Below are positions 7,425 to 16,478 of a stretch of 64,000 nt of DNA, in pieces. The stretch lies in the NCBI GenBank assembly GCA_963598415.1, contig CAVBUH010000067.1:1-64000 (forward strand), in the 5' to 3' direction. Source of the stretch: Colimorpha_A sp900556615. GTDB taxonomy: Bacteria > Bacillota > Clostridia > Oscillospirales > CAG-272. How positions within the stretch are numbered: position 1 is the stretch's first letter; every line of letters starts with the position of its first letter. The translations under genes were made by a program, and so were the position numbers. The notes beneath the pieces are model-generated. The model was not told the DNA's origin, did no database searches, and worked only from the letters and a program-made list of their open reading frames with translations.

Positions 7425-8342
7425 TTATGCCTTTGGCTCAAAAGCAAAGGCTTCGGTAGGATTGACTTCGGTGATAAGACGGACAGCTTCGTCAGATATC
7501 CCCGCCTTTTTCATCTTGGGAAGAAAGGTACTTCGGAGATAGACGAGTCCTGGAGCATTCTCTCCACTATAAGAAATCAAGCGTTCTTTTGTGGTATCCA
7601 GGCCCAGAAGTAGGCGATTGGCATATCCTGCTCCGATAAGACGGCTAATTAATCCGATCTCGACCTCATCGCTATGGTACTTAGGACGTGCGATGGTATC
7701 ATACTCCAGATAGGCTCCCTCTTTGACTGCTGCCAAATGCCGTCCAAATTCGGAAACCGCCCGGTCACAGTGACAGAGAATGATGGAATCGGCGGCAACA
7801 CCCTTTTTTGTATAAAAATCAAGAATGGCGATAGGATCCGCCCCTTGCTCCACATGGCAGAGAACAGGAGTACCTGTGCTACCGGCAGCCACAGCTGCCG
7901 CATGATGAAGCAGCTCATAGCGTCCTTCCAGCCAATTACGGTCGGCAGCTACTTTTATCATACCGCAGTGCTTGTCGCGAATATCACGACAGAAAGAGGC
8001 AGTTAGTTCCTCTGCGGTAAGAATGTGGATGGGACTGTCGGTTCGATAAAAGCAGAGCTTATGAAAGCCGGTGGAGGCAATAATGGAAACGCCAGATGCA
8101 CGACTCAGTTCTGCAAGTTTGGAGGGCGATCCGCCGGCGCCAGTGGGCTGGGCATCGGCAAGCAAACGTCCACCTGCCTCGTAAAAACTCTTCAGTTCGG
8201 CAAGCGAAGCGGCCTCATCGTCAATCGCTGAGACAGGACACTGCTCGCCTAACGATTGCTTTCCGATCCAAATATGCTCATGGCAATGAGAAAAGAGTGG
8301 ATCCGGCGAAAGATCAGCAAGTACAGTTCGAATGATTTTCAT
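7425..8342 (-). CDS. phosphotriesterase-family hydrolase, probable sugar lactonase
   Basis: A TIM-barrel amidohydrolase of the PTE family (COG1735). The binuclear metal ligands are visible in order: HCHEH (residues 19-23), a lysine in GMIKVAAD where the carbamylated lysine sits, the histidine in VLCHVEQG, the histidine in ILCHCDRA and the aspartate in LLGLDTTKE. Characterised members of this group hydrolyse phosphorylated sugar lactones. It is the first gene of the leftward operon, directly behind the promoter at 8384-8412. A lactonase followed by dehydrogenases and a 2-keto-3-deoxy aldolase fits an oxidative sugar route. Confidence 0.85.
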   Translation of the reverse strand: MKIIRTVLADLSPDPLFSHCHEHIWIGKQSLGEQCPVSAIDDEAASLAELKSFYEAGGRLLADAQPTGAGGSPSKLAELSRASGVSIIASTGFHKLCFYRTDSPIHILTAEELTASFCRDIRDKHCGMIKVAADRNWLEGRYELLHHAAAVAAGSTGTPVLCHVEQGADPIAILDFYTKKGVAADSIILCHCDRAVSEFGRHLAAVKEGAYLEYDTIARPKYHSDEVEIGLISRLIGAGYANRLLLGLDTTKERLISYSGENAPGLVYLRSTFLPKMKKAGISDEAVRLITEVNPTEAFAFEPKA

Positions 8343-8354
8343 CGTTTACTATCC

Positions 8355-8379
8355 TTTTTTATTGCTTTTTGCTGTTTAC
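8355..8379 (-). promoter_or_regulatory. shared element GTAAAC-N4-AAAAGC-R-ATAAAAAA, copy 1
   Basis: On the minus strand this element starts about at the transcription start of the leftward operon. The same bipartite sequence occurs at 22137-22161 at the same place relative to another promoter. It is a candidate operator for the DeoR regulator encoded in the island, or a shared 5' untranslated element. Confidence 0.45.
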
Positions 8380-8383
8380 GATT

Positions 8384-8412
8384 ATTATATACTAAAAAAA
8401 ATCATTTGTCAA
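8384..8412 (-). promoter_or_regulatory. sigma-A promoter of the leftward PTE-to-eda operon
   Basis: On the minus strand, TTGACA (8407-8412), a 17-base spacer and TATAAT (8384-8389), about 40 bases upstream of the start at 8342. Confidence 0.85.
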
Positions 8413-8510
8413 TAGAATATAATAATAAAACGCAATTATCAATAATATTTTAAATTGATTTTTCTGTTAAAATCCAAAATTACTCATCAAAACAAAATTA
8501 AACAACAAAA

Positions 8511-8539
8511 CCGCCCTTCGAACAAAGCCGAGAGGGCGG
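8511..8539 (-). terminator. intrinsic terminator of the GH2 gene
   Basis: A 7-bp GC stem (CCGCCCT 8511-8517 with AGGGCGG 8533-8539), extended by inner pairs. On the minus strand it is followed by a T-rich stretch. It lies 21 bases beyond the GH2 stop, so the GH2 gene is transcribed separately from the PTE operon. Confidence 0.8.
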
Positions 8540-8559
8540 GAAGAGCCTATAATGTTAAA

Positions 8560-11190
8560 TCAGAATCTAAGATTCCAACCGGTAAGTCCGGTAACACCGT
8601 CGGTGAAATTACAGGAAACCGTCACGGTTTCGCCGGGCAGGAGCCAGAGACAACTGTCGGCAGGGCGGAACCGATCCGATACTAAGGGAGCATCAAAGGT
8701 TATGCAGACTGCAGGAAGATTGCCGGTATTGGTGATTTCGGCAGTATTCTTTGCGAAAGAGCAGGACACAGTAGTCTTGGGCAGATTGAAGAGACAGCCA
8801 CAGACCGTTTCGAAATTGAGGAAGTACCAATTTCGAGTGAGCGATTTACTGTCGCGGCAGACATCGGTGACCACAAAGAGCGGTGCCGAGGCTGTTTCCG
8901 AAGTGGTAAGGTCAAGTTCGCCGAGTCGAATGACTTTGTTGGTATTACCCTTAACAGGGAAGATCAGCGATTTTATGACCGAAAGGTTTTTGTCGTAGAC
9001 TTTGATCTCTACAGCGTCCGCATTCTCTCCGCCATCATTGAGGAGAAAGACTGGAAGAGATACCTCCTCACCGAGATAGTTCAGTTTATCAAAGATAACA
9101 GCGGCAGTCAGTGGCGCAAAAGCGTCACCCACGAAAAAGGAGGCAGGTTTTTCAGAGCCGTACCAATCCACCGTTGACCAGGAAGCTGCGGGATACGGAT
9201 CGTTCAGCTTATACATAATGGCGCCGGTGGAATATGGCCAACGGGTACGTGCGCGTTCAAGCGTATGGCGGACTCCCACAACCTGAGCAAGCTGAGAGCC
9301 AAGAATGCTGTTCTTGACCGATGTGCGCGGACAGAAAAGCTCGACGTGTTGTTGCTGGCGACTCAAATCGTCTGCCTTGTTGAACATTGGCGTATGGTGG
9401 GAGAGAACTGAATCCGGAGGGATTTCCCAACCTGTGGCCGGAAGCGCTTCAAGGGCATCCAGCTCCTCGCGAGGCGTGAACTTTTGAACCGATTCATAGA
9501 CCGGCCAGCAATCGACTCCAAACTCGCCGAAGAAAATAGATTCCAGCACCATGCTTTGGGAAGGGTGTTGTCTGCCCCAGCTTGCAATATAATCGTGGCG
9601 ACTACCGCCAAAAGGTTCTTGACGGTGCCATGGACGAGTGCCGTCCAGTTCAAGCGTCATGGTGCCGAGACGATTGAGGATTGTCGGATCAAAAGCGGGA
9701 TTGTCGCTTTCCAGAGGGGCGGCACCCTCGTTGCCACCGCACCAGAGAAAGAGGGAAGCTCGGTTGCGCAGCCGTTTTACGCCGTAAACAACGGTTTCTT
9801 CCAGTACATCGGCAGGTTGACACACATAAGAGTCCCATGCAGTAGGCCACTCCTGGAAAACGGCGATACCATACTCGTCACAGAGATCATAAAAGTCGTC
9901 GGTTTCAACAAGACCGCCCCCCCATGCGCGAACAATGTTGACATTCTGATGTTTAGCCGCCGACAGAAAGGCGTCGTAGCGCTCTCTGGTAAAACGCATG
10001 AGAGCATCGGGAGTACACCAACCGGTCCCTTTCATAAAGGTGGGATCGCCGTTGACAACAAAGGTCCAGTTGTAGAGAGAGGGATCTCCGTTCTCATCAT
10101 CTCCGTTGGGCTTTGCTACCGGGCGCATTTCCAGAGTACGGATTCCAAAACGGGTGAAGTAGCCATCTACAGGGGTATCGTTAAGGGTTAGTGTCAAGGA
10201 GAGTGTGTAAAGGTTTGCTTTTCCCTTGCCGTTCAAATTCCAAAGCCTGGGCTCTGGAATAGAAAAGGAGAGCGTGGTATTACTGTTTCCTTCGGTAAGG
10301 GATATTTTTTTATGGAAAGTATAAGCTTTTCCCTCGAAATTGGCAGGAGCGATCCGGGCACAAAGGGTTGCTTCGCCGGCGATCTCAGCATGGATATTGC
10401 AAGAGAGAAGCATATCGCCATCGGTGGTAAGTGTCGTAAGGAAAGGGGAATCCATCTCGGCATCAGGGACACGGATGATTTCCACAGAGCGCCAGATACC
10501 AAGGCCGGGGATATCGGCATAGTGCCAACCATAGGTACAGTTGAAGGTGGCGGTATCGAGCCAACCGAGATTCAGCCAGGGATTCCCGCCGCCAAAAAAA
10601 GTGGGCATTTCGCCGGGTTTGCGGGGGCGGTCAGGAGCACCGTAGAGGAGAACAATAAGACAGTTTTCTCCTTCACGGGCAATGCCGCTGATATCGTATT
10701 CGGGGCCTCCGAACATACCGCGATGCTCGCCGAGTTCCTTTCCATTTAAATAGACGCGGCAATGCTCACAAACACCACCAAAAGAGAGACGAAGTCGTGA
10801 AGTGGCATCTTCTGCCGATAGGATAAAGGTGTGACGGAAGGTGTAATCCCGAATTGAGGCGGCACGGGCAAATTTATCGTACTTGGCGTAATACGGATCC
10901 TTGATTATATGACCTTCATCATCGACAAGACATCCCGCAGCAATCAGCGCACAATGAACGCTTCCCGGTATCTCAGCAGGAATAGCGTCCGAGAAATCGG
11001 CTGCAGGACCGTCTCCCGAAATCGCCATTTGCCAAATGCCGTCAAGGAGAATTCGCTTGTCGGGAGGCGTGGGAAGGGCAACATCGGCATCAAGTGTCAC
11101 TGACTCAGGAATACCGAAAGGGGAACAGTGTGGCTTCAGATACCTCTCCCGCTCTAAAAAATCAAGGCTATTAGGATAACGAATACACAT
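8560..11190 (-). CDS. glycoside hydrolase family 2, beta-mannosidase-like
   Basis: An exo-acting GH2 enzyme of about 876 residues: N-terminal jelly-roll (YTFRHTFILS, GVCEHCRVYLNGKELGEHRGMF), Ig-like domains, then a TIM barrel. The acid/base is the glutamate of LWCGGNEG (about residue 486) and the nucleophile the glutamate of FGEFGVD (about 556). The VRAWGGGLVETDDFYDLCDEYGI segment is typical of the beta-mannosidase/exo-glucosaminidase branch. No signal peptide is present, so it should be cytoplasmic and act on imported oligosaccharides. The ATG at 11190 has GGAG six bases upstream; 11202 is an alternative. It has its own promoter (11319-11347) and terminator. Confidence 0.9.
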   Translation of the reverse strand: MCIRYPNSLDFLERERYLKPHCSPFGIPESVTLDADVALPTPPDKRILLDGIWQMAISGDGPAADFSDAIPAEIPGSVHCALIAAGCLVDDEGHIIKDPYYAKYDKFARAASIRDYTFRHTFILSAEDATSRLRLSFGGVCEHCRVYLNGKELGEHRGMFGGPEYDISGIAREGENCLIVLLYGAPDRPRKPGEMPTFFGGGNPWLNLGWLDTATFNCTYGWHYADIPGLGIWRSVEIIRVPDAEMDSPFLTTLTTDGDMLLSCNIHAEIAGEATLCARIAPANFEGKAYTFHKKISLTEGNSNTTLSFSIPEPRLWNLNGKGKANLYTLSLTLTLNDTPVDGYFTRFGIRTLEMRPVAKPNGDDENGDPSLYNWTFVVNGDPTFMKGTGWCTPDALMRFTRERYDAFLSAAKHQNVNIVRAWGGGLVETDDFYDLCDEYGIAVFQEWPTAWDSYVCQPADVLEETVVYGVKRLRNRASLFLWCGGNEGAAPLESDNPAFDPTILNRLGTMTLELDGTRPWHRQEPFGGSRHDYIASWGRQHPSQSMVLESIFFGEFGVDCWPVYESVQKFTPREELDALEALPATGWEIPPDSVLSHHTPMFNKADDLSRQQQHVELFCPRTSVKNSILGSQLAQVVGVRHTLERARTRWPYSTGAIMYKLNDPYPAASWSTVDWYGSEKPASFFVGDAFAPLTAAVIFDKLNYLGEEVSLPVFLLNDGGENADAVEIKVYDKNLSVIKSLIFPVKGNTNKVIRLGELDLTTSETASAPLFVVTDVCRDSKSLTRNWYFLNFETVCGCLFNLPKTTVSCSFAKNTAEITNTGNLPAVCITFDAPLVSDRFRPADSCLWLLPGETVTVSCNFTDGVTGLTGWNLRF

Positions 11191-11205
11191 GGCAATCTCC
11201 ATTCC

Positions 11206-11221
11206 GCCGCTTTATAGCGGC
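11206..11221. promoter_or_regulatory. inverted repeat just upstream of the GH2 start
   Basis: Arms GCCGCT and AGCGGC around TTAT, only 4-16 bases before the possible starts. In the transcript it would form a hairpin over the translation start region. It could also be a repressor site. Confidence 0.4.
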
Positions 11222-11254
11222 ATAAATAATTTTGACGTGAAACAGTTCCGATAT

Positions 11255-11279
11255 CGATTTGTGAAAATCGAGCGTTTAC
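11255..11279 (-). promoter_or_regulatory. inverted repeat and shared decamer in the GH2 leader
   Basis: CGATTT-GTGA-AAATCG (11255-11270) is a perfect 6-bp inverted repeat. It overlaps GTAAACGCTC on the minus strand (11270-11279), a decamer also present in the element at 22137-22146. Both lie downstream of the GH2 promoter, within the predicted leader. Confidence 0.4.
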
Positions 11280-11318
11280 GTTGACTCTCACGGTAATTGG
11301 ATGGGGGACAATATCATT

Positions 11319-11347
11319 ATTATATCAGATAATAATCTGTCTGTCAA
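11319..11347 (-). promoter_or_regulatory. sigma-A promoter of the GH2 gene with an operator-like palindrome
   Basis: On the minus strand, TTGACA (11342-11347), 17 bases, TATAAT (11319-11324). The spacer contains the inverted repeat CAGAT-AATA-ATCTG (11326-11339), a good position for repression. Transcription diverges from the GH172 promoter 60 bases away. Confidence 0.85.
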
Positions 11348-11409
11348 GACAAAACGAAAAAATAACAACAATAAACAATAAAAAAAGTTATAAAACAATA
11401 ATAAAACTA

Positions 11410-11438
11410 TTGACATATGTGGGGTGAAATGATATAAT
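11410..11438 (+). promoter_or_regulatory. sigma-A promoter of the GH172 gene
   Basis: TTGACA (11410-11415), 17-base spacer, TATAAT (11433-11438). The 50 bases before it are A-rich and repeat AACAATAA-like words (about 11366-11402), the sort of direct repeats bound by DeoR-family repressors; that role is inferred. Confidence 0.85.
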
Positions 11439-11470
11439 TAAAGAAAAAACCGACGTGGGAGGATTTGCTT

Positions 11471-13345
11471 ATGATGTACGGAAACGAAACACTTTGGAAT
11501 TTGATAGCTCTTCCGCTTCGCCGCTCCGGCGTGAAGGTTCACTATGAGGGCAGTATTGCTAAAATCGGTGACAATTCTGACTGGGACTGGTATATGTATG
11601 AAGATCCCGAGCGAAATAACGAATGGGTACTTTTTGATGTAGAGGGCTCAGGCTGTATCTACAATTTTGTTCAGCACCGCTATCCTACAAGTGTGGAACC
11701 GACCTTTCGCTTCTATTTTGATGGTGAAACCGAGCCCCGTTTTACCATTCGGCATTCTGAATTCGGGGAAAAATACCCTTTTGTTGAACCGGTAGCTTCC
11801 CGCTATGTCGGACCGGTAGATAACGGACGCGGGCCGATTCGAGTGGTTCGAAGTTATGTTCCCATGCCCTTTGCCCACAGCTGCCGTATTACCAGCGATG
11901 TCAAGCTGATGGGAAATGATAAAGCAAAAGGAGAAGGAGGCTGGGGGCATGTGATCTATCATACCTATGCCGATGCCGCTAATATCAAAACCTTCGAGAT
12001 CACCGACGATCTGACTCCCGTTATCAATCTTTGGAAAAAGAGCGGAAATTCCGACGTGATTCCTTTTGAAAAGGAACAAAGAGAGGTTTCTTCCCTCACT
12101 CTGCAGCCCGGTGAGAGCAAAACGGTCTTTCAGCATAGCGGAGCCGCTCTTATTTCGGGTATTCGCATACTTACCCGCGGATACGATAAGAGTTATCTAA
12201 AGGCATTGACGCTCAAGGCATATTGGAACGGTGAGAAAACAGCGGCTCTGAACGGCAATTTTGGTTGTATTTTCTCAAATGAATTGGGGCATCACAGTGT
12301 TCGTTATCTTTTGGCGGGCATGTCCACCGACGGCGAGTTCTATAACAATTTTCCTATGCCGTATGCCAACGGCGCTGAGATTGTTATCGAAAACAATGGA
12401 GAGGATACTATTACGATAGACTATGTGGGAATTCGCTATACTGAGGAATACAACGAGTTCTATCGTCAGAACGGCTACGACGTTTTCCGTTCTTCGTTCT
12501 ATTCAGAAAGAAAACGTACCGATGGCAAGGACAGCCGTATCGCACTGATAAAGGGCAGCGGGCATATGGTATCGGCTCTGATCACCGGATACGGCGTTAC
12601 CGGTTCTACCAATGAAATCGCTTCCTGCGAAGGAGATGTGCGACTTCATATCGATGGAATCCGTACTCCCCAGGTCGAAAGTGACGGTTCCGAAAGCTAT
12701 TCCTGCTATGGTTGGGGATTTCCTACCGAACCGGAATGTAACCCTGCCAGCGGATATGACGGTATCGCTGGCTATAAAGCATGGTCGGAAACTCGCTTGT
12801 CAATGGGAGATGTAAATCCTTTCCTGTCGGAGCTTCGCTTTGATATCGAATCAGGCGGCAATAACGATTGGCCTATGGAACATTCTGGTATGGTTTTTTA
12901 CTATGGATCTGATCGGGTGAGATTACTTCCCCTTGCTGAAATTTCCGGTGTTTCCGAGGGGACGAAGGCAGTAACTCTCACCTCGTATTTTGAAGGAGAT
13001 GATGACCAGACGGAAGTAACCTTGATGGGAAGCTATGGTGCTTCTGCCTCCTTTCGTGTTGTCCTCCCGGAGAACACCGAGCGATTGATTCTTCGCCGTG
13101 TCTCGGATCAGAAAAAGGGGCGGCAGAGAGCAACCGTATCGGTTAATAGCATACCCGTGACCGAGGCGCCCTGGTATTTTGCTGATAGCAATCCTCACAA
13201 ACGATGGCTGGAGGATGAGTTTGTCGTACCGAGCCGTTATATCGAAGGAATGGACGAGGTAACCGTTTCGATTCTGCCCGAGGATGGTGGCGATGGGATA
13301 ACATTTAACAGCTTCGGCTATAAAGTGTTTGCAGTTTTACGATAA
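11471..13345 (+). CDS. DUF2961 / glycoside hydrolase family 172 protein
   Basis: Recognised as DUF2961 (GH172) from FRFYFDGETEPRFTIRHSEF, RVVRSYVPMPFAHSCRIT and GWGHVIYHTYAD, the two beta-jelly-roll signature blocks of this family. Characterised GH172 enzymes act on alpha-D-fructofuranosides (difructose dianhydride) or alpha-D-arabinofuranosides. No signal peptide, so probably cytoplasmic. The protein has 624 residues from the ATG at 11471, which has GGGAGGA 7 bases upstream; the TTG at 11465 is too close to it. It diverges from the GH2 gene, so both glycosidases may act on the same imported glycan. Donor specificity cannot be read from sequence alone. Confidence 0.82.
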   Translation: MMYGNETLWNLIALPLRRSGVKVHYEGSIAKIGDNSDWDWYMYEDPERNNEWVLFDVEGSGCIYNFVQHRYPTSVEPTFRFYFDGETEPRFTIRHSEFGEKYPFVEPVASRYVGPVDNGRGPIRVVRSYVPMPFAHSCRITSDVKLMGNDKAKGEGGWGHVIYHTYADAANIKTFEITDDLTPVINLWKKSGNSDVIPFEKEQREVSSLTLQPGESKTVFQHSGAALISGIRILTRGYDKSYLKALTLKAYWNGEKTAALNGNFGCIFSNELGHHSVRYLLAGMSTDGEFYNNFPMPYANGAEIVIENNGEDTITIDYVGIRYTEEYNEFYRQNGYDVFRSSFYSERKRTDGKDSRIALIKGSGHMVSALITGYGVTGSTNEIASCEGDVRLHIDGIRTPQVESDGSESYSCYGWGFPTEPECNPASGYDGIAGYKAWSETRLSMGDVNPFLSELRFDIESGGNNDWPMEHSGMVFYYGSDRVRLLPLAEISGVSEGTKAVTLTSYFEGDDDQTEVTLMGSYGASASFRVVLPENTERLILRRVSDQKKGRQRATVSVNSIPVTEAPWYFADSNPHKRWLEDEFVVPSRYIEGMDEVTVSILPEDGGDGITFNSFGYKVFAVLR

Positions 13346-13390
13346 AAGCAAAAAACAATTATTGATTAATATCTTTTAATGTCATAATTC

Positions 13391-13419
13391 TTGACAAACG
13401 CCAAAATTATATATATAAT
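13391..13419 (+). promoter_or_regulatory. sigma-A promoter of the oxidoreductase-to-isomerase operon
   Basis: TTGACA (13391-13396), 17-base spacer, TATAAT (13414-13419), 48 bases before the start at 13468. The A-rich leader contains AACGCTAAAAAG, partly similar to the shared island element. Confidence 0.85.
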
Positions 13420-13467
13420 AGAAGAAATAACAACAAAAAACGCTAAAAAGAAACGAGGATTACTACT

Positions 13468-14487
13468 ATGAAGCCTGAAATTGGTGTATGCTTAATCGGA
13501 GCCGGCCGCGCGGGAATGATACACGCAAGAAACTTTATTGCCAATGTTCCCTATGCCAGGATTACCGCTGTTTCCGATCCTTTTGTCGAGACAAGAGAAG
13601 CTGCTATGAAAGAGCTCGGTGTAACCGCCGGCTATGAGGACTATCATGAGGCGCTGAAAGATCCTAATGTGGATGCCGTAATCATCGCTACCCCCACTAA
13701 GTATCATAAAGACGCTTGTATTGCCGCTGCCGAGGCAGGTAAGGATGTGCTTTGTGAAAAGCCGATGGCGATGACTGTAGAGGAATGTGATGAAATGATT
13801 CAGGCGTGCAAGCGCTGCGGCGTTAAGCTACAGGTAGCATTTATGCGTCGCTTTGATGCTTCATTCCGGGCTGCCAAAGCCAGAATTGATGCTGGCGAGA
13901 TCGGAAACGTGGTACTAGTTCGCTCAAATACCCGCGGCCCCAACAAACCACAGCCTTGGATGTATGATATTGGAAAAAGTAATGGACCTCTTGCAGAGGT
14001 GTGCAGTCACGATATTGATACTCTCCGCTGGTTCACGGGAAGTGAATATAAACGAATTTATGCCGTTGGCGGTAATTACCGTTGTCCCGATGCCAAAGCC
14101 GATTTCCCGGATTTCTATGACAATGTCATGATGAGTTGTGAATTTGAAAATGGGATGCAGGGACAGATCGACGGCGCCCAGTATGTCAAATACGGCTACG
14201 ATGCCAGAGTGGAAATTCTCGGAACAGACGGTTTGATTACCCTCGGATCCACCTACGCCGACAGCGTAGTTATTTTCAAACCCAACAAGATCGCCGAGGC
14301 AACTCATGTGACTGGTTGGCAAAGCCTTTTCTCTCAAGCCTATCTTGAGGAAGACCGTCATTTTATTGACTGTATTCTCAACGACAAGACTCCCTCTGTT
14401 ACCGGTCACGACGGCAAAATGGCAGTTAAGGTTGTAATTGAGGGAAATCGTTCGATCCGTGAACACTGTATTATTGATCTCGATTGA
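13468..14487 (+). CDS. Gfo/Idh/MocA-family NAD(P)-dependent oxidoreductase
   Basis: A sugar or inositol dehydrogenase of 339 residues. The Rossmann motif GAGRAGMIHARN starts at about residue 11, VDAVIIATPTKYH follows near 72, and the catalytic-lysine motif CEKPMA is near residue 97. The C-terminal alpha/beta domain contains EVCSHDIDTLRWF with the conserved aspartate-histidine region. It most resembles the inositol 2-dehydrogenase branch, but other members oxidise many sugars. It is first in an operon with the Zn-dependent dehydrogenase 15 bases downstream. RBS GAGG precedes the ATG by 9 bases. Confidence 0.9.
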   Translation: MKPEIGVCLIGAGRAGMIHARNFIANVPYARITAVSDPFVETREAAMKELGVTAGYEDYHEALKDPNVDAVIIATPTKYHKDACIAAAEAGKDVLCEKPMAMTVEECDEMIQACKRCGVKLQVAFMRRFDASFRAAKARIDAGEIGNVVLVRSNTRGPNKPQPWMYDIGKSNGPLAEVCSHDIDTLRWFTGSEYKRIYAVGGNYRCPDAKADFPDFYDNVMMSCEFENGMQGQIDGAQYVKYGYDARVEILGTDGLITLGSTYADSVVIFKPNKIAEATHVTGWQSLFSQAYLEEDRHFIDCILNDKTPSVTGHDGKMAVKVVIEGNRSIREHCIIDLD

Positions 14488-14502
14488 TAAAAGGAGAATA
14501 AC

Positions 14503-15555
14503 ATGAAAGCGTTACTATTTTATGGCCCCGGCGAATATGAATTGAAGGAAGTTCCCAAGCCAACTCCCGGTCAGGGCGATATTCTGCTGAGAGTAAAGGC
14601 TGCCGCCATTTGCGGAAGCGACATTCGTATGATTTTCAACGGCTATCGCGGCGTCAGCCATGAAACGCCCCGGATATATGGTCACGAGATTGCCGGCATT
14701 GTTGAAGAGGTCGGTTCAGACGTTGCGGATGCCGGGTACCGTCCGGGCGATGCTGTCGCAGTAGCACCCAATATGGGCTGCGGTGTTTGTGATATGTGCG
14801 TTTCGGGCAATACTCATCTTTGTCCTGAATATAAGGCATTCGGCATCAATATGGACGGTGGCTTTGCTGAGTATGTTGTCGTGCCCGAAATCGCTGTCCG
14901 CCAGGGCAACCTTGTCAAGATTGCGATTGACGAAAACATGAGCTTTGCCAAAGCTGCCGCTGTCGAGCCGCTATCCTGCGTCTATAACGGATTTGAAAAA
15001 CTGAATATTCGTCCGAACGACACGGTTTTGATTATTGGCTCCGGCCCTATCGGAATTATGCACGCTATGTTGGCAAAAATGGCCGGCGCCTCCAAAGTTA
15101 TTGTCAATGATCTAAACGCTGAACGTCTCCGAACGGTTGCGGAATTCGATCCCTTCTTCAAGACCTATCATGGAGAGGATTTGAAGGGGTATATCATGGA
15201 ACAAACGAATGGAAAAGGCGTCGATGTCTGCATCACGGCTTGTCCGGCGCCCTCGGCACAGGCATCCTCTCTTGAGCTTTTGACAATGAACGGTCGCGTG
15301 AATTTCTTCGGAGGTCTTCCCGCTGGGAAGGATCGTGTGGAGTTGACGACCAATCTGATACATTACAAACAGCTTGTGGTGACAGGCAGTGCCAGAGCAT
15401 CGCTTCAGCAATACCGTACCTGTATGCGTCTTGTCGAATCCGGTGTTCTGAATATCGACGGGATTCTCTCTGCCGAATATCCTATTGAGGATTATGAAAA
15501 AGCCATTACCGCTGCAAGAAACGGTGAAAAGCTGAAACATATTTTTGTATTTTAA
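14503..15555 (+). CDS. zinc-dependent medium-chain alcohol dehydrogenase (sorbitol/threonine dehydrogenase type)
   Basis: A polyol or sugar dehydrogenase of 350 residues. The catalytic-zinc motifs are CGSD (near residue 38) and GHEIAGIVEEVG (near 60). The structural zinc loop is PNMGCGVCDMCVSGNTHLC (near 90-107), and the NAD-binding motif is IIGSGPIGIMHAMLA (near 175). AAGGAGAATAAC precedes the ATG. Placed between a Gfo/Idh oxidoreductase and a ketose epimerase, it probably interconverts a polyol and a ketose, or a hydroxyl and a keto group, of the pathway sugar. Confidence 0.9.
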   Translation: MKALLFYGPGEYELKEVPKPTPGQGDILLRVKAAAICGSDIRMIFNGYRGVSHETPRIYGHEIAGIVEEVGSDVADAGYRPGDAVAVAPNMGCGVCDMCVSGNTHLCPEYKAFGINMDGGFAEYVVVPEIAVRQGNLVKIAIDENMSFAKAAAVEPLSCVYNGFEKLNIRPNDTVLIIGSGPIGIMHAMLAKMAGASKVIVNDLNAERLRTVAEFDPFFKTYHGEDLKGYIMEQTNGKGVDVCITACPAPSAQASSLELLTMNGRVNFFGGLPAGKDRVELTTNLIHYKQLVVTGSARASLQQYRTCMRLVESGVLNIDGILSAEYPIEDYEKAITAARNGEKLKHIFVF

Positions 15556-15573
15556 AATAAGGAGGCAATCTGC

Positions 15574-16449
15574 ATGAATAATCGTATCGGCATTTATTTC
15601 GCATACTGGACCCACGAGTGGGATGCTGATTTCATTTATTATATCAATAAAGTGGCGCGTCTCGGATTTGACACATTAGAAATCTGCCCCGGCAATTTAG
15701 TGAATCTGCCAAAGGAAACTTGCCTTGATATCCGGAAGGCAGCTGATGCCGCCGGCATCGACTTGACATACTGCATCGGAATTCCCCCGCAGTACGATCT
15801 GGCTTCCGAGAATCCGGCCATCCAGCAGGCAGCTATCTCATATCAGAAAAAACTTATTGACGTGGTGGAAGCCATGGGCGGCGATACCATCGGCGGTATT
15901 CTTTATTCCTGCTGGCCCGGCGCCTTCACGCAGGGTATTACGGATAAGCGTCCCTGGTGGGAGCGCAGTGTCTGCAACATGAAAAAGGTAGCTTCCTATG
16001 CAAATGATCACGGTATAACACTCTGTATGGAGGTTGTTAATCGCTTTGAACAAATCCTTTTGAATACAGCGGAAGAAGCGGTACAGTACTGTCGCGACGT
16101 AGACAGTCCATCCTGCCGTATTCTGCTGGACACCTTTCATATGAACATTGAAGAGGACAGCTTTGCCGATGCGATCAAAACGGCAGGGAATCTGCTTCAT
16201 CATTTTCATATCGGTGAAACGAACCGAAAGACTCCCGGCACTGGTAAAATGGATTGGGATACCATCTGCGGTAGTCTCAACGAGATTGGATATACCGGTC
16301 ATGTTGTCATGGAACCCTTTGTTAAAATGGGTGGCACCGTCGCTGGGGATATCAAGGTATGGCGTGACCTTTCGGAGAACTGTGATGAAAAAGGTATGGA
16401 CGATATGGCAGAAGCAGCTTGCCGCTTTATACGCAATAAATTGAATTAA
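15574..16449 (+). CDS. D-tagatose/D-psicose (allulose) 3-epimerase family protein
   Basis: A TIM-barrel sugar epimerase of 291 residues. It matches the ketose 3-epimerase family closely: GIYFAYWTHEWDAD at the N-terminus, IGGILYSCWP, then CMEVVNRFEQ with the first catalytic glutamate, ILLDTFHMNIEEDS with the metal-binding aspartate and histidine, FHIGETNRKTPGTGKMDW, and VVMEPFVKMGG with the second glutamate. Family members epimerise C3 of free ketoses (D-fructose/D-psicose, D-ribulose/D-xylulose). RBS AAGGAGG. Together with the isomerase and kinase downstream it suggests conversion of an aldose to a phosphorylatable ketose. Confidence 0.9.
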   Translation: MNNRIGIYFAYWTHEWDADFIYYINKVARLGFDTLEICPGNLVNLPKETCLDIRKAADAAGIDLTYCIGIPPQYDLASENPAIQQAAISYQKKLIDVVEAMGGDTIGGILYSCWPGAFTQGITDKRPWWERSVCNMKKVASYANDHGITLCMEVVNRFEQILLNTAEEAVQYCRDVDSPSCRILLDTFHMNIEEDSFADAIKTAGNLLHHFHIGETNRKTPGTGKMDWDTICGSLNEIGYTGHVVMEPFVKMGGTVAGDIKVWRDLSENCDEKGMDDMAEAACRFIRNKLN

Positions 16450-16478
16450 GCACTAAAAGGAATCGGAGGAACCTATCT

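Noticed and set aside
9484..10191. 235-codon plus-strand frame inside the GH2 gene
   Set aside because: Opposite strand of a full-length GH2 enzyme with both catalytic glutamates; no ribosome binding site or domain.
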